A stretch of DNA of 64,000 bases from Numida meleagris (lineage: Eukaryota > Chordata > Aves > Galliformes > Numididae): assembly GCF_002078875.1 (NCBI RefSeq), contig NC_034415.1, positions 26,561,413-26,625,412 on the forward strand, written 5' to 3'. The position numbers were made by a program, and so were the translations under genes. Of the stretch, positions 40,747 to 52,808 are shown one piece after another (position 1 is the stretch's first letter; every line of letters begins with the position of its first letter). Below the pieces are notes generated by a model, which did no database searches, had not been told where the DNA came from, and was given only the letters and a program-made list of their open reading frames with translations.

Positions 40747-40775
40747 CAGGTTGGAGGTGGTAACCTCCTAACCTG
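40747..40775 (+). repeat. Hairpin 2 of a pair with GGTA loop
   Basis: CAGGTTGGAGGT (40747-40758), loop GGTA, ACCTCC, one bulged T, AACCTG (to 40775): a 12-bp stem with a single bulge. The inner 16 bases match hairpin 1 except for two pairs that changed together (A-T to G-C and G-C to A-T). A TATA-like GATAAATAG lies between the two hairpins at 40731-40739. A third small stem, GGGGC-TGT-GCCCC, follows near 40802-40814. Confidence 0.65.
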
Positions 40776-41406
40776 GCTCAGCTGTGGCTGGAACAACACA
40801 TGGGGCTGTGCCCCCAAAGTTACACAATACGGGGATTTCTTAATAGACTAGATCTTAGATCAAAGAGCAAGCTGCTGTCCAAGTTCACAATGGGATGTGC
40901 TGCATCCCAAAATGTATGCATAAATATACATTCCCCAAACGTGTGTGCTAAGTGAACATTGAGTACTTAGCAGCACCAGCACATAATACTGGCTCCAATT
41001 CCTCCTGTAGCCATCGTGGTTGGAGCACAGTGTGTTCCAAACAGCACATTTTGCTGCATGACTCTCAGCTGTAGATCTATTAAATGCATCTGTACTTGTG
41101 TGTCTTTGGTCTGTATCAGATTCTCCTTAGGTTACTTAAAGTGCTTCCAGACCATATTCCAGACCAGATATTCTTAACCCTCTCTTCACCTATGTTGCAT
41201 CAATCAGGACATGCTGCTTGTCTCAGGCCAGTACTGCGCCAAGCACCGCTTTGCCTTGCAGGAAGAGATATTAATTAGTTAAGCGAGAAGTGTGCAAGCT
41301 GAAAAGAAGGCTTCTTCACAAGCCCCTTTGAGTCTAAGGAGGAGTGGAGGGCTGGGCTTTGCTGAAAGGTCAGGGTGAGCTCATGCCGGCTGGAGGACAG
41401 CAGTTT

Positions 41407-41543
41407 GGGCTGGGTGCTGGCTGGGTGGAGGGAGCTGCCGGGAGCATTCCAGGGCTGAACTGGTGAGAGGCTGTGCGGAGGAGTGCGGAGGGAAGAGCCC
41501 AACCGCACCAAAACCAGAAGGGGGGTGGGAGGGGAGAACTGGG
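41407..41543 (+). repeat. G-rich tract with quadruplex-forming motifs
   Basis: At 41520-41543 the plus strand has G6, T, G3, A, G4, AGAACT, G3, giving four G runs with loops of 1, 1 and 6. At 41407-41432 four GGG runs have loops of 2, 8 and 4, slightly beyond the usual limit. CpG content is low, so this is not a CpG island. Purine-rich tracts like this often arise by chance expansion. Confidence 0.55.
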
Positions 41544-44500
41544 TATGAAGGCTCCAAGCATTGGGTAGGTTCAGATTCGACGCAAGGACATGGAAAGATG
41601 TGGCTTACCACTGTTAATACCTTTGTTTCATTTTTCCCTGGAGCATCTAAAAAGCTATGAAAGCGAAATGAAGAGACCAACTGTATACTTTATCATGAGG
41701 TTTATCCTCAGGCTTTTTGTCCTGTACAGTCTCAATCCCCACTCCACCGCAAGACCACAATGCCTGTGATTATGTGGATCAAGGAAACCCTGTATCAGTC
41801 AGTCTTAGGCTGTCTCCTGAAGCCCTGTGCCATAGGAAGGCTTGCTGCCAGGCCCTGGGCTCACCCCGTGAGGAAAGAAGCCCCAAAGCACTGGGGTGTT
41901 ACACTGGGGTACAGCCACTGGTACCATGTCCTGAGCTTTGTGTGCCTCCAAAATCTGCATGTTTTGGAGTCTGTCCAGTCTAAAAAACGTATAGCTCCTC
42001 CATGGTGGAATCTTTCTTTGTTACATTCCTCCCATACTGCTCTGGTTAGGAAAGAAAGGTCTGTCCATGAAAAAATACTTGGCAAACTTCAAATTTCTTT
42101 GTTTAATGGTGTGAGCCTCCGTGGCTCCAGTTACCTTTTTGATGTGGATGTGCAACACTGCTGGGATAGGTCTCTGGAGACAGGTGAAAAGCTGTGTATT
42201 TACTTAAGGTTTACGGGGTGAAGTCCATGCCTTTAGGTTAACAGAGTTCAGTCAGGTGTTGCTGAAAGTGTTGGATGCCCTGTGGGAGATGTTACTCTTC
42301 CCACCCATGAGTCAGCTATGGACAGCCCACAGCAGCTTGCAGCTCACCCATCTCAAAGCATGGTGACAGACCTGGCTCTCGGATCTAAATGAGATTTGCA
42401 GTGATGCTCAAAAAGACTTGCATCCTTGAAACCTGCTGTGCTACAAGACCTCCTAGGCACTGGTGCACCAGGCAGGGCCGTGTGCCAGAGGCTGCAGGAC
42501 TGGGAGGGTGAATGCCTCCAGCCTTGCTTAGGAGCCACAAAGGCTGTCAGTCCTATTGGGAAAGGATTATTCCCTTAAGTATTCATACATGGGAAGCAGG
42601 GGAAGAAAACTGTAAAGCAGTTCTCGAGAAAGCAAGAGAGGAAGCTATCACCCAAGTGGGAACTGATATGGGATGGGCTTGCGGGCCCAGAGAGGGAGCA
42701 GGGCTTTCCATGCATTGTTTCAGAAAGCTGGCTGTGTGTTTCGACCTGTACGGAGACAAGAAACAACACTGTGCAAAGCTTGTATGATTGTCCAAACTGA
42801 AAGGCAGAGGTGCAGACTTGATATAGAACAGACATTTTCCCTTCCAAAAATGAAGAAAATAATCATCTTTAGTTGTAGAAATGCAACTTTGTAGGATCAG
42901 ATAGTCACTGGAATTAAGAAGAGCACAGAGACAAATCCTTTTGGTGGTGGAGAAAGCAAACTCTCAGGATAAAGCAGAGTTTCTTTTCTCTGCAGGGTGT
43001 CAGATGTGTGTAGCTCTTGGCGTAAGTTTTCTGACTGACCTTAGCCTAGTGATATAAATTTTAACTGCAGCTTTCAATGATGCTGAGACCGGATGGGTAA
43101 AAACTAAAGAAACACAGTTAGCTCTGCCCAACTCCTATCCGCCAGAGCTTTGCTTTCAGGGCATGCAGATGTCTTACAGGAGGATCATTTGGCTTGGGGA
43201 TATCAGCAGAGTAGGTGTACCTATTATGCCCATCAGTGTGTGGGTCACTGCCCATGGTGCTGGGGTGTGAGGCCTGAGCCTGGCCAACCAGAAGCTGTGC
43301 TGCTGGGCCCAAAGGCTGTGTTTGCAGCCATCCCATAATACGAGCTGGGTTGTTCTGGCATCCAGAAACACCATTTTGCAGACACAGGAGAACCCCTCCT
43401 CATTCTAGTTAGCTCCTTTCCTGTGGGTAGTTGCTTTCCATGCAAACGAAAGACTAGAAGTTTTGGGGGAGGTTGCTGAGCATGTGCTGGGGCAATGGTC
43501 AATCAATCCACTGCACGGCTCTCTCTTTGCAAGCATTTGAAGGGCGTGAGGGTTTCCTATCCAATGTCATGTCTTCAAGAAATGAGTACTTTTATTTCAT
43601 ACCTAAAATTTAATGGTGGTTGCAGCTAATTTCACACAGCAAATTAGACTAAATACTTGAGCTGCTTCCACCTCCTGAACTCGACAGAGAATGAAAATAG
43701 TTTTTTGGGCGAGTAACTTGAGAGTTCCTTGAGAGGGTTAAACGTGTCTCACCGGTGCACTCAGCTTGACAGGCCGATGCACTTTGTCTAGATGATAGAT
43801 ATGAAAAACTAATATCTCAGTTTTCAGAGGGGGTTCTGAAACCTAAAATCGAAACCAGATGTGCAACAAAAAAGAGCAGTGTATATTACAAAGTGTTGTG
43901 AAATAGCCCAAGGGAGGCAAGTAAGCAAAAACAGCCCTGTTCCTTAGCAACATGCAAAACAAAACAAGTAACAGCCTGGTTGGCATCTGATGGGACAGGT
44001 TTTGGTCTCGGCAGTGGAAAAGAAGACTAGAGAAAGCTCAGAATAATTTTGGAATTTCTGGTGACCCGGAAACACCTTTTGATTCGACAGAGTGGTTACC
44101 TGGCATTTCTCCTCCCTGAGACCTCCTCCCTGCAAATGTGCAGCAGGGAGGAAACACCAAGGCTCTGTTCCCGGCTTCCCTACCCTGCCACGGCCCAGTG
44201 TGATGTGTAACACTGATCTCCCTTGTTTCTTTGCTTTCCCTCTTACTGAAGTCAATCACAGCCATGAAAAGTGGGTGCCAAGGGAATGTAAAAGTAGTTC
44301 AAAGTAACTTTGAAGATTTTGCACGATTTAAATGGCTAGCTGAATTTTGGTTCCTCAGATGTGAAGGTGTGTCTGAACGTGTGTCTAGAAACAGAAAGAA
44401 GTGTTCAGCAGGTAAAAAGTTAGTCTTAAATACATAATTAATTCGTTCTATGAAAGTATTTAAATCAGATTCTGGAAACAGTGCTCCATTTCCATTCAAT

Positions 44501-44545
44501 TTCATTTGGGTTCTTGATTGAACGACTGTCTTCTGCCAACCCCAG

Positions 44546-44626
44546 AAATGGAGGAAAGCTGCAATGTACATTAAAAAGCTGTACTGCCCCAACTTGGTCC
44601 ATGGGGAGCATGGCAAAGTCATGCCT
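44546..44626 (+). other. Exon-like open segment, 27 codons (speculative)
   Basis: A pyrimidine-rich acceptor (TCTTCTGCCAACCCCAG) precedes 44546 and a donor GTAAGT follows 44626. The 81-nt segment is exactly 27 codons and open in one frame. It begins KWRKAAMYIKKLYCPNL. I do not recognise the peptide. In 64 kb many such pairings arise by chance, and an 81-nt open frame is weak evidence. It would need a transcript to be believed. Confidence 0.12.
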
Positions 44627-45011
44627 GTAAGTGACACAGCTCTGCAGGCAGACATTGTGGTGGGAAAGGGCTTCTACCAGCAAACCAGTCCAGTTGGTGA
44701 AAGAGCTCGTTCAGCTTGGGGAACTCTGTTTGCTGGAACGAGCCGCGTGTCCTCTGTTTGCCAAGGCAGATCTACTGATATTTCTGCCTACAACAAATTC
44801 TTTATGAGAAAATCCTTTCTAGAGCAGGCAAGCCATGGGGTGTTCCTGTAGCCAACCCAACTCCAGAACCTACAGCTCGAAGCAAAACCGCACGGTTCCA
44901 TGAGATTTATAATCAAATTGTGAGAGGTGGCAATAGCGAGGGGGAAGGAGGGTGGATGGATTCTACTTGGCTTTGTTGTTTGGAGAGAGACTGAGCCTGC
45001 CAGGCAGCCAG

Positions 45012-45057
45012 CTTTTTCTTCTTTTCTCTCTCTTTTTTTTTTTTCTTTTCTTTTTTT
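45012..45057 (+). repeat. 46-nt polypyrimidine tract
   Basis: An uninterrupted C/T run including long T stretches and a short CTCTCTCT block. It is low-complexity sequence. Such tracts can form triplex DNA, but the mirror symmetry here is only partial. Confidence 0.8.
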
Positions 45058-45794
45058 AAGCAGAAAACATTTCTTTTGGAAAGTGCTGTTCTGGCAGAAT
45101 TAGAATTTTGGGGGAAGTTCATCTTGATGAAGTTTTCAACGGAAATGTTGATATTACTTGAGAATGAAATAGCAACTTTCATTTTGACTCCTTGTTTTAG
45201 AGTTAAGCATTTTTTTGCCTCTAAAAATTAAAGATTAATAATAGATACAGATGGTTTGACATTATGAGATAGAAATTCTTAATGAGGTAATTTTAGTGCT
45301 TTCAGCTAAAAATAACCCAGAGTTTCCATTCTGTGAAACATTTGATATTTGCTGTTCTGTCTGATTAGCAGAAAAGCAAATATCAGTGTCAGAGTCTTCT
45401 ACAGGATAAAAATTCCTCTGTTTTATTGTTTATTTTTTGCCTACCTCTAGTAAAGCCTTTAACTCACTGGATTTGAAGTGGTACCCTCAAAAGAAGGCAT
45501 GGATTTTTTAGTCTTGGGTGCAAAACTGAAAGGGAACAAGGTTGTGTTACTGACTCCTGGTTTCTCTTGAGCCTTCCAGCAGTTCTGTAGGACATGAGGC
45601 ATCCTCAGCATCCAAATCTTGTTGAAAAGATGCAAACTAAAAAGATGGAAGCAACAAAAAAACGCTCTTAATACATGGTATCTGGAACAGGGCCACTGTC
45701 TAATCTGGTCCTGTTTTGTGAGTACCATGGACATCATCAGGGCTCAGCTCCTTTTCCACCTCAGTTCTTAAATCCTTCCTCTGGTGCCTCTAAG

Positions 45795-46136
45795 TGGGAG
45801 GACTGGAGCATCTCCCTGATGAGGAAACTTGTCAGGACTGTTCAGCCTAGAGAAGAGAAGACAGAAAGAGGATCTGATCGATGCGTATAAATATCTAAAG
45901 GACAGAATCAAGACAGAAGTTCCAATTGAACATGAGGAGAAACTTCTTTACTGTGAGAGTGACAGCACTAGAGCAAGCTGCCCAGAGAGGCTGTGGAGTC
46001 TCCTTCCCTGGAGATATTCAGAACCTGTCTGGATGCTTTCCTATGCAACCTGCTCCAGGGAACCTGCTTTAGCAGGGGGTTGGACTGGGGGACCTCCAGT
46101 GGTCTCTTCCATCCCCTACGTTCTGTGATTCTGTGA
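45795..46136 (+). mobile_element. CR1 LINE 3'-end fragment with internal deletion
   Basis: Ordered CR1 blocks: GACTGGAGCATCTCCC, TGTTCAGCCTAGAGAAGAG, AGAGGATCTGATCGATG, ATAAATATCTAAAGG, GAGAAACTTCTTTACTGTGA, CTGCCCAGAGAGGCTGTGGA, GGGGGTTGGACTGGGGGACC, ending in the family's terminal repeats TTCTGTGA-TTCTGTGA. Relative to related CR1 copies, roughly 90-100 bp seem to be missing after CTAAAGGACAGAATC. The open frame at 45829-46128 is only this element. No reverse-transcriptase sequence remains. Confidence 0.93.
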
Positions 46137-48965
46137 CTTGCCTTCTAGTGCTGCCCAGTGTCCCCAGCCTAAAAAGCAATTCAGCTTAAAAATCAGTTTA
46201 TGTCAGACAATGCACCAAAAGAAAAGCAGCATGCTGGAATAAGAAAACAAAACAAGAGTTGAAACTAACTCAAAATCATAAATGATCAAATTCCTCTTTC
46301 TTTTAGCAGGGTTTCTGGCAGAGGAGTCTCTGGCTCAAGCCCCTCAGTAGCAGGCATCAAAGTTAAGCTATGGGTAGAAGTGCACTGCTCTTTGCACATG
46401 TACCATGATGTAGAAGTCTGTTTTCTTGACGAGGAAATGGACTGTTTTCCAGTATTCCTGAATTCTGGCAAGTTGCAGACAGACTTGTTGCTTCCTATCA
46501 CTTGCAGCGAGCAGGTTCGCTATTCTTAAACTCCAAAGCAAGGATAACAGTAGAATTTCAAAATGCAGGCCAGGTCAAATGCGGCCATTCAGGCAGGTGC
46601 AGCTGCTGTTGTTGCTGCATACACTCCTTTTTTAACTGTGGGTATGTTTACCATTATCAGTGCCTGAGACTCACAATGTTTAATAAATTAAAATGGTTCT
46701 TCTCAAACAGCAAAGGCTTTTACATTAGACTTGTGCCGACCAATGAAGTCCATTAGTGCCTGAATAAGTGGTAATTAGTGGTAAGAGTCGCAGCCATTAG
46801 AGTATCTTAGCTCCCCCAGTCTAAATCACAATTGGCAGCTGTGGGATTCTCCAGCAGCCCTTGACCAGCACCTCTGATAGGAAGGAGAGGACTCTGTGGG
46901 AGAATTAGGAAACTTCAAGAGAAGAATAGTTTGCAGGAGATGGTGAGTCCAGCAGTCCTAGCATCTTCATGTCTCCTGATTTTGGAGGGGGGAGAAAAAA
47001 CAGTATTCAAGTTTCTCTCTGAGCCCCTGCTGTGTAAAATCAGCCTACTCCTGCATGTTGGCTTCTGCATTCCCCCTAGCAAGGTTGCAAATGTCACCAA
47101 GCCTCCTCTCCCACTGTAGTTGTGGATGGTGGTTCTTCTGAAACAGTAAGCACAAGTACAGCATGAGTACCCCTACATTAAACTCATTTTGCACGGTAGA
47201 GAAGACATGGGGATGCATTTACATAAATGCTATTCTTTTGTGAGGCAGCTTTGTCTAAATGGAACATTGAAGTGCACGTTTTGCGTGGCGGCAGTCTGCA
47301 ATATTTCAACCCTGATCATGCCTTTGTAAATCAGGCTACGAGATGCCTGAAACTGTCGTGCATCGGTTGTGATCTTGCCCTTTGTGCTTGTGTGTTAAGG
47401 ATTTCTTAGAATAAGAAGCTTAGATTAACCACATAGTGATTAGTTTTCTATTTTGCATTTGAAAGCAGAGTATTTCCGTCCCTAAAATTCAGTTTTCAAG
47501 GGGTGGCAACCCTGGCACTGTGTTATGCCAGTAATTGCATTCGCTTGATGCTGGTGAACTTCAGTATCTTTCTTAATATGGTACTGTCATTCATATTTCC
47601 AAGAATGATGAACACAGAACTGGACCTTGTGACTCAACCTAGAATTATTTATCACTTTTAACGCCCATAAGTTGGTTTTGGTACTTCTCACGTGTACCTG
47701 TCCCATCTGTGAGAATGTGCATGGGCAGACAGGAGGAACTTCTAGTCTCTTGCAGCTGTGTTTTGTCACAGGATGAAAGTGTACAAGATACAGATCAGAT
47801 ACAGCTACTGAAAAACAAATTGAAACAAAGAGTCTCACAAAGAGAATGGCTGCAGCCAGAGTTCATAAAAGGGCTCTATATGCTTTCTAATGTAATAAGC
47901 CTTTATTCTGCCTGGCTGGGCCTTTGAGTAATCTTAAGAGAAAAACTGACATCTCTTTTTAGTAGGAAAGAAGAACATTTATCTTATTCCTAACGGCTTT
48001 AACAAGCCTCTCCATGATGAATTATGTATTTATTGTAACTGCACACTCCACGGCCGCAAATTCTTGCAGTTTCTTTCCAGCTGAAAGCTCCAATAAAAGA
48101 CTTCCCCAGATAAAGGGCAAAGGATTTGGGCCATGGTTTTTGTACTTAGATTAATGTAGTTAGACTCTGATTTGTCTGGTTTGGAGATTTCACAGACCCA
48201 GAGAGTTAAGCATACGGTAAATGAGCCTGTAAAATATTTGTAAATAATAGTTGTGGAGCCACATCCTCCAGCTTCTGCTTCAGCTTCCTTCCCTGATTCT
48301 TGATTTTCCACTTTTCCTCATCAGTTATGGCTTTCCTTCTCTCTCCTTCACGTTTCACTAAATCCAGGGGTGCTGACAATTGTAGTTCATTCAGGATAGG
48401 CATAGAATGCAGTGAAGTTCTTTTTTGGAAGAAAAGATAAAAGGAGGAGTCATTCCTTTATCTCTAAGGAGCCTTGTGCCAGCTGGGCTGCAGTTCAGCC
48501 GTGTGGGCAGTGGGGACTGCTCAGCAAAGTTCTGTGCCTGTGGGAGCAAAAGCATTTCCAAGTAGCCAGAGAGGAAGCAGGCAGACAATATGAACTCAGC
48601 AGCCATGGAACATATTGAGGACGAAGGTACATTTCCATGGAGGATAGGGGGAAAAAAGGCTTTCTCAACTGTGACTAAAGAGCCTAACTCCGGTTGATCT
48701 GGTCCTGTTTTGTTCTGGGAAACAACCTCATAAATAAAATTACGCTGGTGAAATACCTGACAGTGCTCTGCAGCTAATGGAAACCTCTCAAAAGACTTGG
48801 AATATAGGCCAAGAATGTGGGTCAGTAGAGAAGCTACTATTTATATTTGGACCTGCCTGTGAATGCAGTGTAAGATCCAGCTGTTGAAAATACGAATAGG
48901 AATTGCAGAAAAGATTGTTGGCTATAAAGTGCCAAAGGCTTTGTCAGGTGGTGTTGCTGTTACAG

Positions 48966-49024
48966 CTACAACTTTACATTCATCTCCCATGAATTAGGGG
49001 GCAGCGTCATTAAAGTTTGGGAAG
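48966..49024 (+). other. Exon-like open segment A (speculative pair with 49201-49262)
   Basis: The sequence before 48966 ends in GTTGCTGTTACAG and the segment is followed by the strong donor AAG|GTGAGT. It is 59 nt, open in one frame and reads YNFTFISHELGGSVIKVWE plus one trailing base. If spliced over the 176-bp gap 49025-49200, the frame continues without a stop through segment B. I do not recognise the peptide. Open frames this short are common by chance. Confidence 0.15.
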
Positions 49025-49200
49025 GTGAGTAAAAGGGATCTGCTCCTTTAGTAAAAAACCTGCTGGAAAAACAAGATAAAGCTGAGAAGTGGAATGATGT
49101 ACACTGAAGGTGAATCTTACTGTGGGTATTTCAGTTTTTCTGTTGGCTTTTGGATTCTAAGAATCCTTTCTTTACTTACTGGTTTGTCCATTTCTGTCAG

Positions 49201-49262
49201 GGGAACCTTCCCACTCGCAGGTTGGAGGATCGCAGGAATTTTCGCTGAGTTTGGCTGTGCAG
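49201..49262 (+). other. Exon-like open segment B (speculative pair with 48966-49024)
   Basis: A long pyrimidine-rich acceptor (GGTTTGTCCATTTCTGTCAG) ends at 49200, and the donor CAG|GTGAGA begins after 49262. The 62-nt segment continues the frame of segment A as EPSHSQVGGSQEFSLSLAVQ, ending on a codon boundary. A second frame is also open, so the frame choice is not forced. No further exon was found on either side. Confidence 0.15.
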
Positions 49263-52200
49263 GTGAGATGTACATACATGCAAAACCAGGTTTTGAAAAG
49301 TATGAGTTCCGTATGCACAATAAATACACATCCCTATGCCCTATAAATTATTCTTGCCTTATAAAGAACATCTGTTACAGAGTTTAGGATGTGATGCATC
49401 CCTTATAAAAAGAGAAGGGGGAGAAAGGTTGCTGGAATCACTGATGCTGTGAAAAACTTTACATTCTAAATTCTCCACAAATGTAAGCAATGAGCATTTA
49501 GGCAGATCTAGGGCTGAATTCAGTTTTGGAACAGGCCTGTAGCATCAGCGAGAGCTTTCCGTTGGTAGGGCAGAGAACCATGATTTCCATCAGAGCTGTG
49601 GGCTCTTGCTCCTTACTGTAGAAATGGATTATGCTCCATTCACCACTGCATCCATTGATGCAGGACAAAGCCTGTTACTTACAGCCAAGCTGGGACTTTC
49701 TACTTTTTTTCCCTCTGAGTTCCTTTGTGATCCAATTCGGTAAGAAAACAGCCAACATGTAATTCTGCGCTCAAAGAGAATGACTTTTTTTTCCATAAAT
49801 GCAATTTAGACCGTAATTGGAGCTAGCAAAGCTTTGAAGGTGCAGCTGGAGGGAAAAGTAATGTGCCATGTAGAAGGGTGTAGTTGAATAAAAGAAATCT
49901 TTTCCAGAGGACACAGGGGCCAGAAAGGGGAGAAATTGAACATGAAACCATCCAAACCAGGCCAGAGTGCAAGTTTCGTGCAGTCCTCAGCAGCTTGCAT
50001 TGCACTGGTAGGTTGGAGCTCGTGCTCTGTTTAAATAAGAAGATGGCCAAATTTTGCTCCCTAACATCTGCTGTTGAGCCTAGCATGCAACTTGTATCAG
50101 TGCAACCCTGTTTACTCCTGCTGGGGTGTATGAAAAGGGTGACTGAAAGCAGAGATAAAGCCTTGTGTTTATCTGTTAGCTCTATCTGAAAATCTGGAAG
50201 ATCTGGAAAATGAAACCTTACTGGGAAAGTTAGAACGAATGGAGAAAATTATGTGCATTGGAGGTCAAGTAACCAGAGCAGGATGCCGGGGTGAGAGCAA
50301 GGTCCCAGTCAGAACCTCTGCTTTGCTCTGACCACAGTGCCTGCCGTCTTTCATCCTGCCTGAAGGAAGTGGAAAAAATGATTTCATAATCCTTTGTCAT
50401 GGGGTCGGAGATGCTACAGGTCATGTGGACAAGGCCGTTTGGTTGAGTAGTAAGAACTGAGGACTTCTCAAAAGCTGTTGAAATCTCATGGCTTCTCCTT
50501 CCTCAGTGGAGCAGGGTGCTGCATCCAAGGCAAACACGGGCTGATCCTTCTCCACTTAATCTTGAGCACTGACCAAGACCTGCTTCTTTGTTCTCAGCAG
50601 TGTTGTTTGGATCTGAAAGATTTTGCTGCTCTTTCTGCATTTTTTTTTTTTTAAAACACTATAGGCAATGTTGGACTAAAAAGGTATCTTTCACTCTGTT
50701 TACAAATGTTCCATTGCTTCCAATTGCTGAATTGTTTAGAAGCAGCAGCGTTAGTAATAGTTGGTGTCCTGGCAGTTTGGCTGAGCCCCTCGCTGCTAGT
50801 GCTCTTGTTGGTGTGTCGCTGTCAGTATTCTGTACTGAACTATCTAACAGCTGTCTTGGCTTCCTTCCCCACTAAAACAACTGCTGCTTCACAAAGAACA
50901 CAGATAATTTTGTCTTCCTTGATATTAACAGATCAAGAGAGGCCCTTGCCAATACAAACTCATCTTTTATTTTTACAGTCTGAGTGAGACCCTTGGTAGA
51001 ATTTGTTGTTCTCTCTAATTCTGTGCTTGCAGACTAGTTGACATCTACTCTTTTCATTTGAAGTGATGCTGAGTGGGTGGGACATTTAGAAGGGGGATTA
51101 AAAGTCTCACAAAAGAATCAAAGTCCTAAGGAAGCCAAAGGCAAAACAAAAAGCCCTGCAGAAGGCACAAAATGAAAGGGCTTGTTTAATGGCAGTGGAA
51201 CAATAACAGCACAGTCTTCCTCTAGATTTTAAAAGGCAATAAGATGAGAGATGCTGCGCTGAGATTGATGTTCATCTCCTGGCATGTCTGCAAATCCCAT
51301 GCTTATGCATGGGGAGGAGGGTGGTTTCATGCACCATAGTGGACATGCAGCTGTTACTAGTTTGAAAGCAAGACTTGCATGAAGGTTTGTAGCATCCACA
51401 GAGAGCCAGTTTTCTCCTGCTCTACAAATCGTCTCTGTGTGGTGTTCACCGTGGAGGTGTTCATGGTATAGAGTCTTCGGAATGGAATAGTGAGCATGAG
51501 TGCAGCCTCCCAGCACAACTGAGACACAGCCCATGTAATGGGTGATTGCTGGGCCTGTCCATGGGCTTTTGGTCCAGCTACAACCAGTGGCAGGAATCCC
51601 ATTGTGGTCAGTGGTTTAGTACCCAGCGGGAGGCAAGTGCCGGTACGAGGTTTCAGACATGAAGACGGCAGTGAAGGAAGATGAGATGGACCTGCTATCA
51701 AGGTGAATTCTGATCTAAAACTGCATATTTCGGAGATCATAGTTCAGTTTTTAGTACATTATTTAGCAGGTTATTTAGTTTTGCATAAAAGCAAGACCTC
51801 TTCAAATAGCTGGAGGTGGAGGGGATGTTAGAAGAAAACATCTAAGTTTTAAGTGAAAGATTAGCAGGTGAGATAGGGACATTATTTGTCATGGCATTAA
51901 AAGTGAAAGTCCTGTCTAATGCATAGTACTGACAGGCTCATTCTCCAGAATGCCCTAGGGAACTTCAGATTAATCTCCCAGTGACTCAGAGATGACTTAG
52001 GTTCTCTGAAAAATCTGCTAAACACCTTAAAGGCTTTGCTTGTGAGAGCTGTTCACTTCCAGAAACTTGGATTTTAGAATACCTTAAGCTATGCATTGCT
52101 AGACAATCAGGCAGAACTAAGGGCTTTCCAGGGCATTCTCACATCTGTGTGTTGTATCACAGTCATCTTGGTAGTCATGGAGCAAGCTGCCATTGCTTTG

Positions 52201-52808
52201 TTTTCCCTGTTCTTCCAGAGACATGCAGCCAAAAAGTGGTGCTTTTTCCAGATTTGTTTCCCTAACGTTGCATGCGTGCAATGAAAAGATCAAGACCTGA
52301 ATCATTTTTCATTTGGTCTGATTGAAGGTAAATATCAACCATGGTGCCCCTTTGGCTTTACAGGAGAGTTTGTAATGGACTTTATTGAACACCGGACACT
52401 TCAGAGGAGTGGGAGTCTGTCTAACTCTGACAGTTACATAGCAGGATTGGTCATAGAGTTCTGTTTGCAAGTTAAATTCTTGGAGTCATGATGAGAGAAA
52501 TGTAGTACAGCAGTGTGGGGGAAAGTCTGCTAGTTAGAGTGGTTATGTGGGTAAGCAGTAGTTCATCTTGCTCCCTTACTCCCACATGGATAATGAGCTG
52601 AACACGTACTGTGAGTAATTTGTTTTTTTAAAGAATTGATATTGACCCCAGAGCAGAGCGTCTCTACAATACTAATAGTGTTGCTGAAGAAAATGAAGGA
52701 TCATTATTTGAATTTGGGGAGGAGTGGCTGCACTGCTATAAAATGTTCTAAGATGAAATTATATGGGGAAAGGATCTTATGTGGAAGATGTGATTATTTA
52801 TTTGTAAG

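Larger units (their letters stand above)
38430..44545. other. No gene recognised
   Basis: Unique sequence. Frames such as 41760-42221 (153 codons) have no recognisable domain. The segment 41340-41580 is G-rich on the plus strand. A CTCF-like word (CCAGCAGGTAGCAC) at 38666-38679 has about two deviations from consensus. Hairpins at 40.7 kb are listed separately. Confidence 0.55.

Noticed and set aside
40560..41060. Possible solo LTR (TATA-like word, AATAAA-like word, TG/CA ends considered)
   Set aside because: I could not define matching ends, a target duplication or similarity to a known avian LTR. Only the hairpins are reported.
43000..43070. MIR-like TTGGCGTAAGTT...GACCTTAGCCTAG run
   Set aside because: The order is suggestive but too diverged to support without an alignment score.
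45829..46128. 99-codon plus-strand frame
   Set aside because: It lies entirely inside the CR1 3' fragment, which is non-coding.
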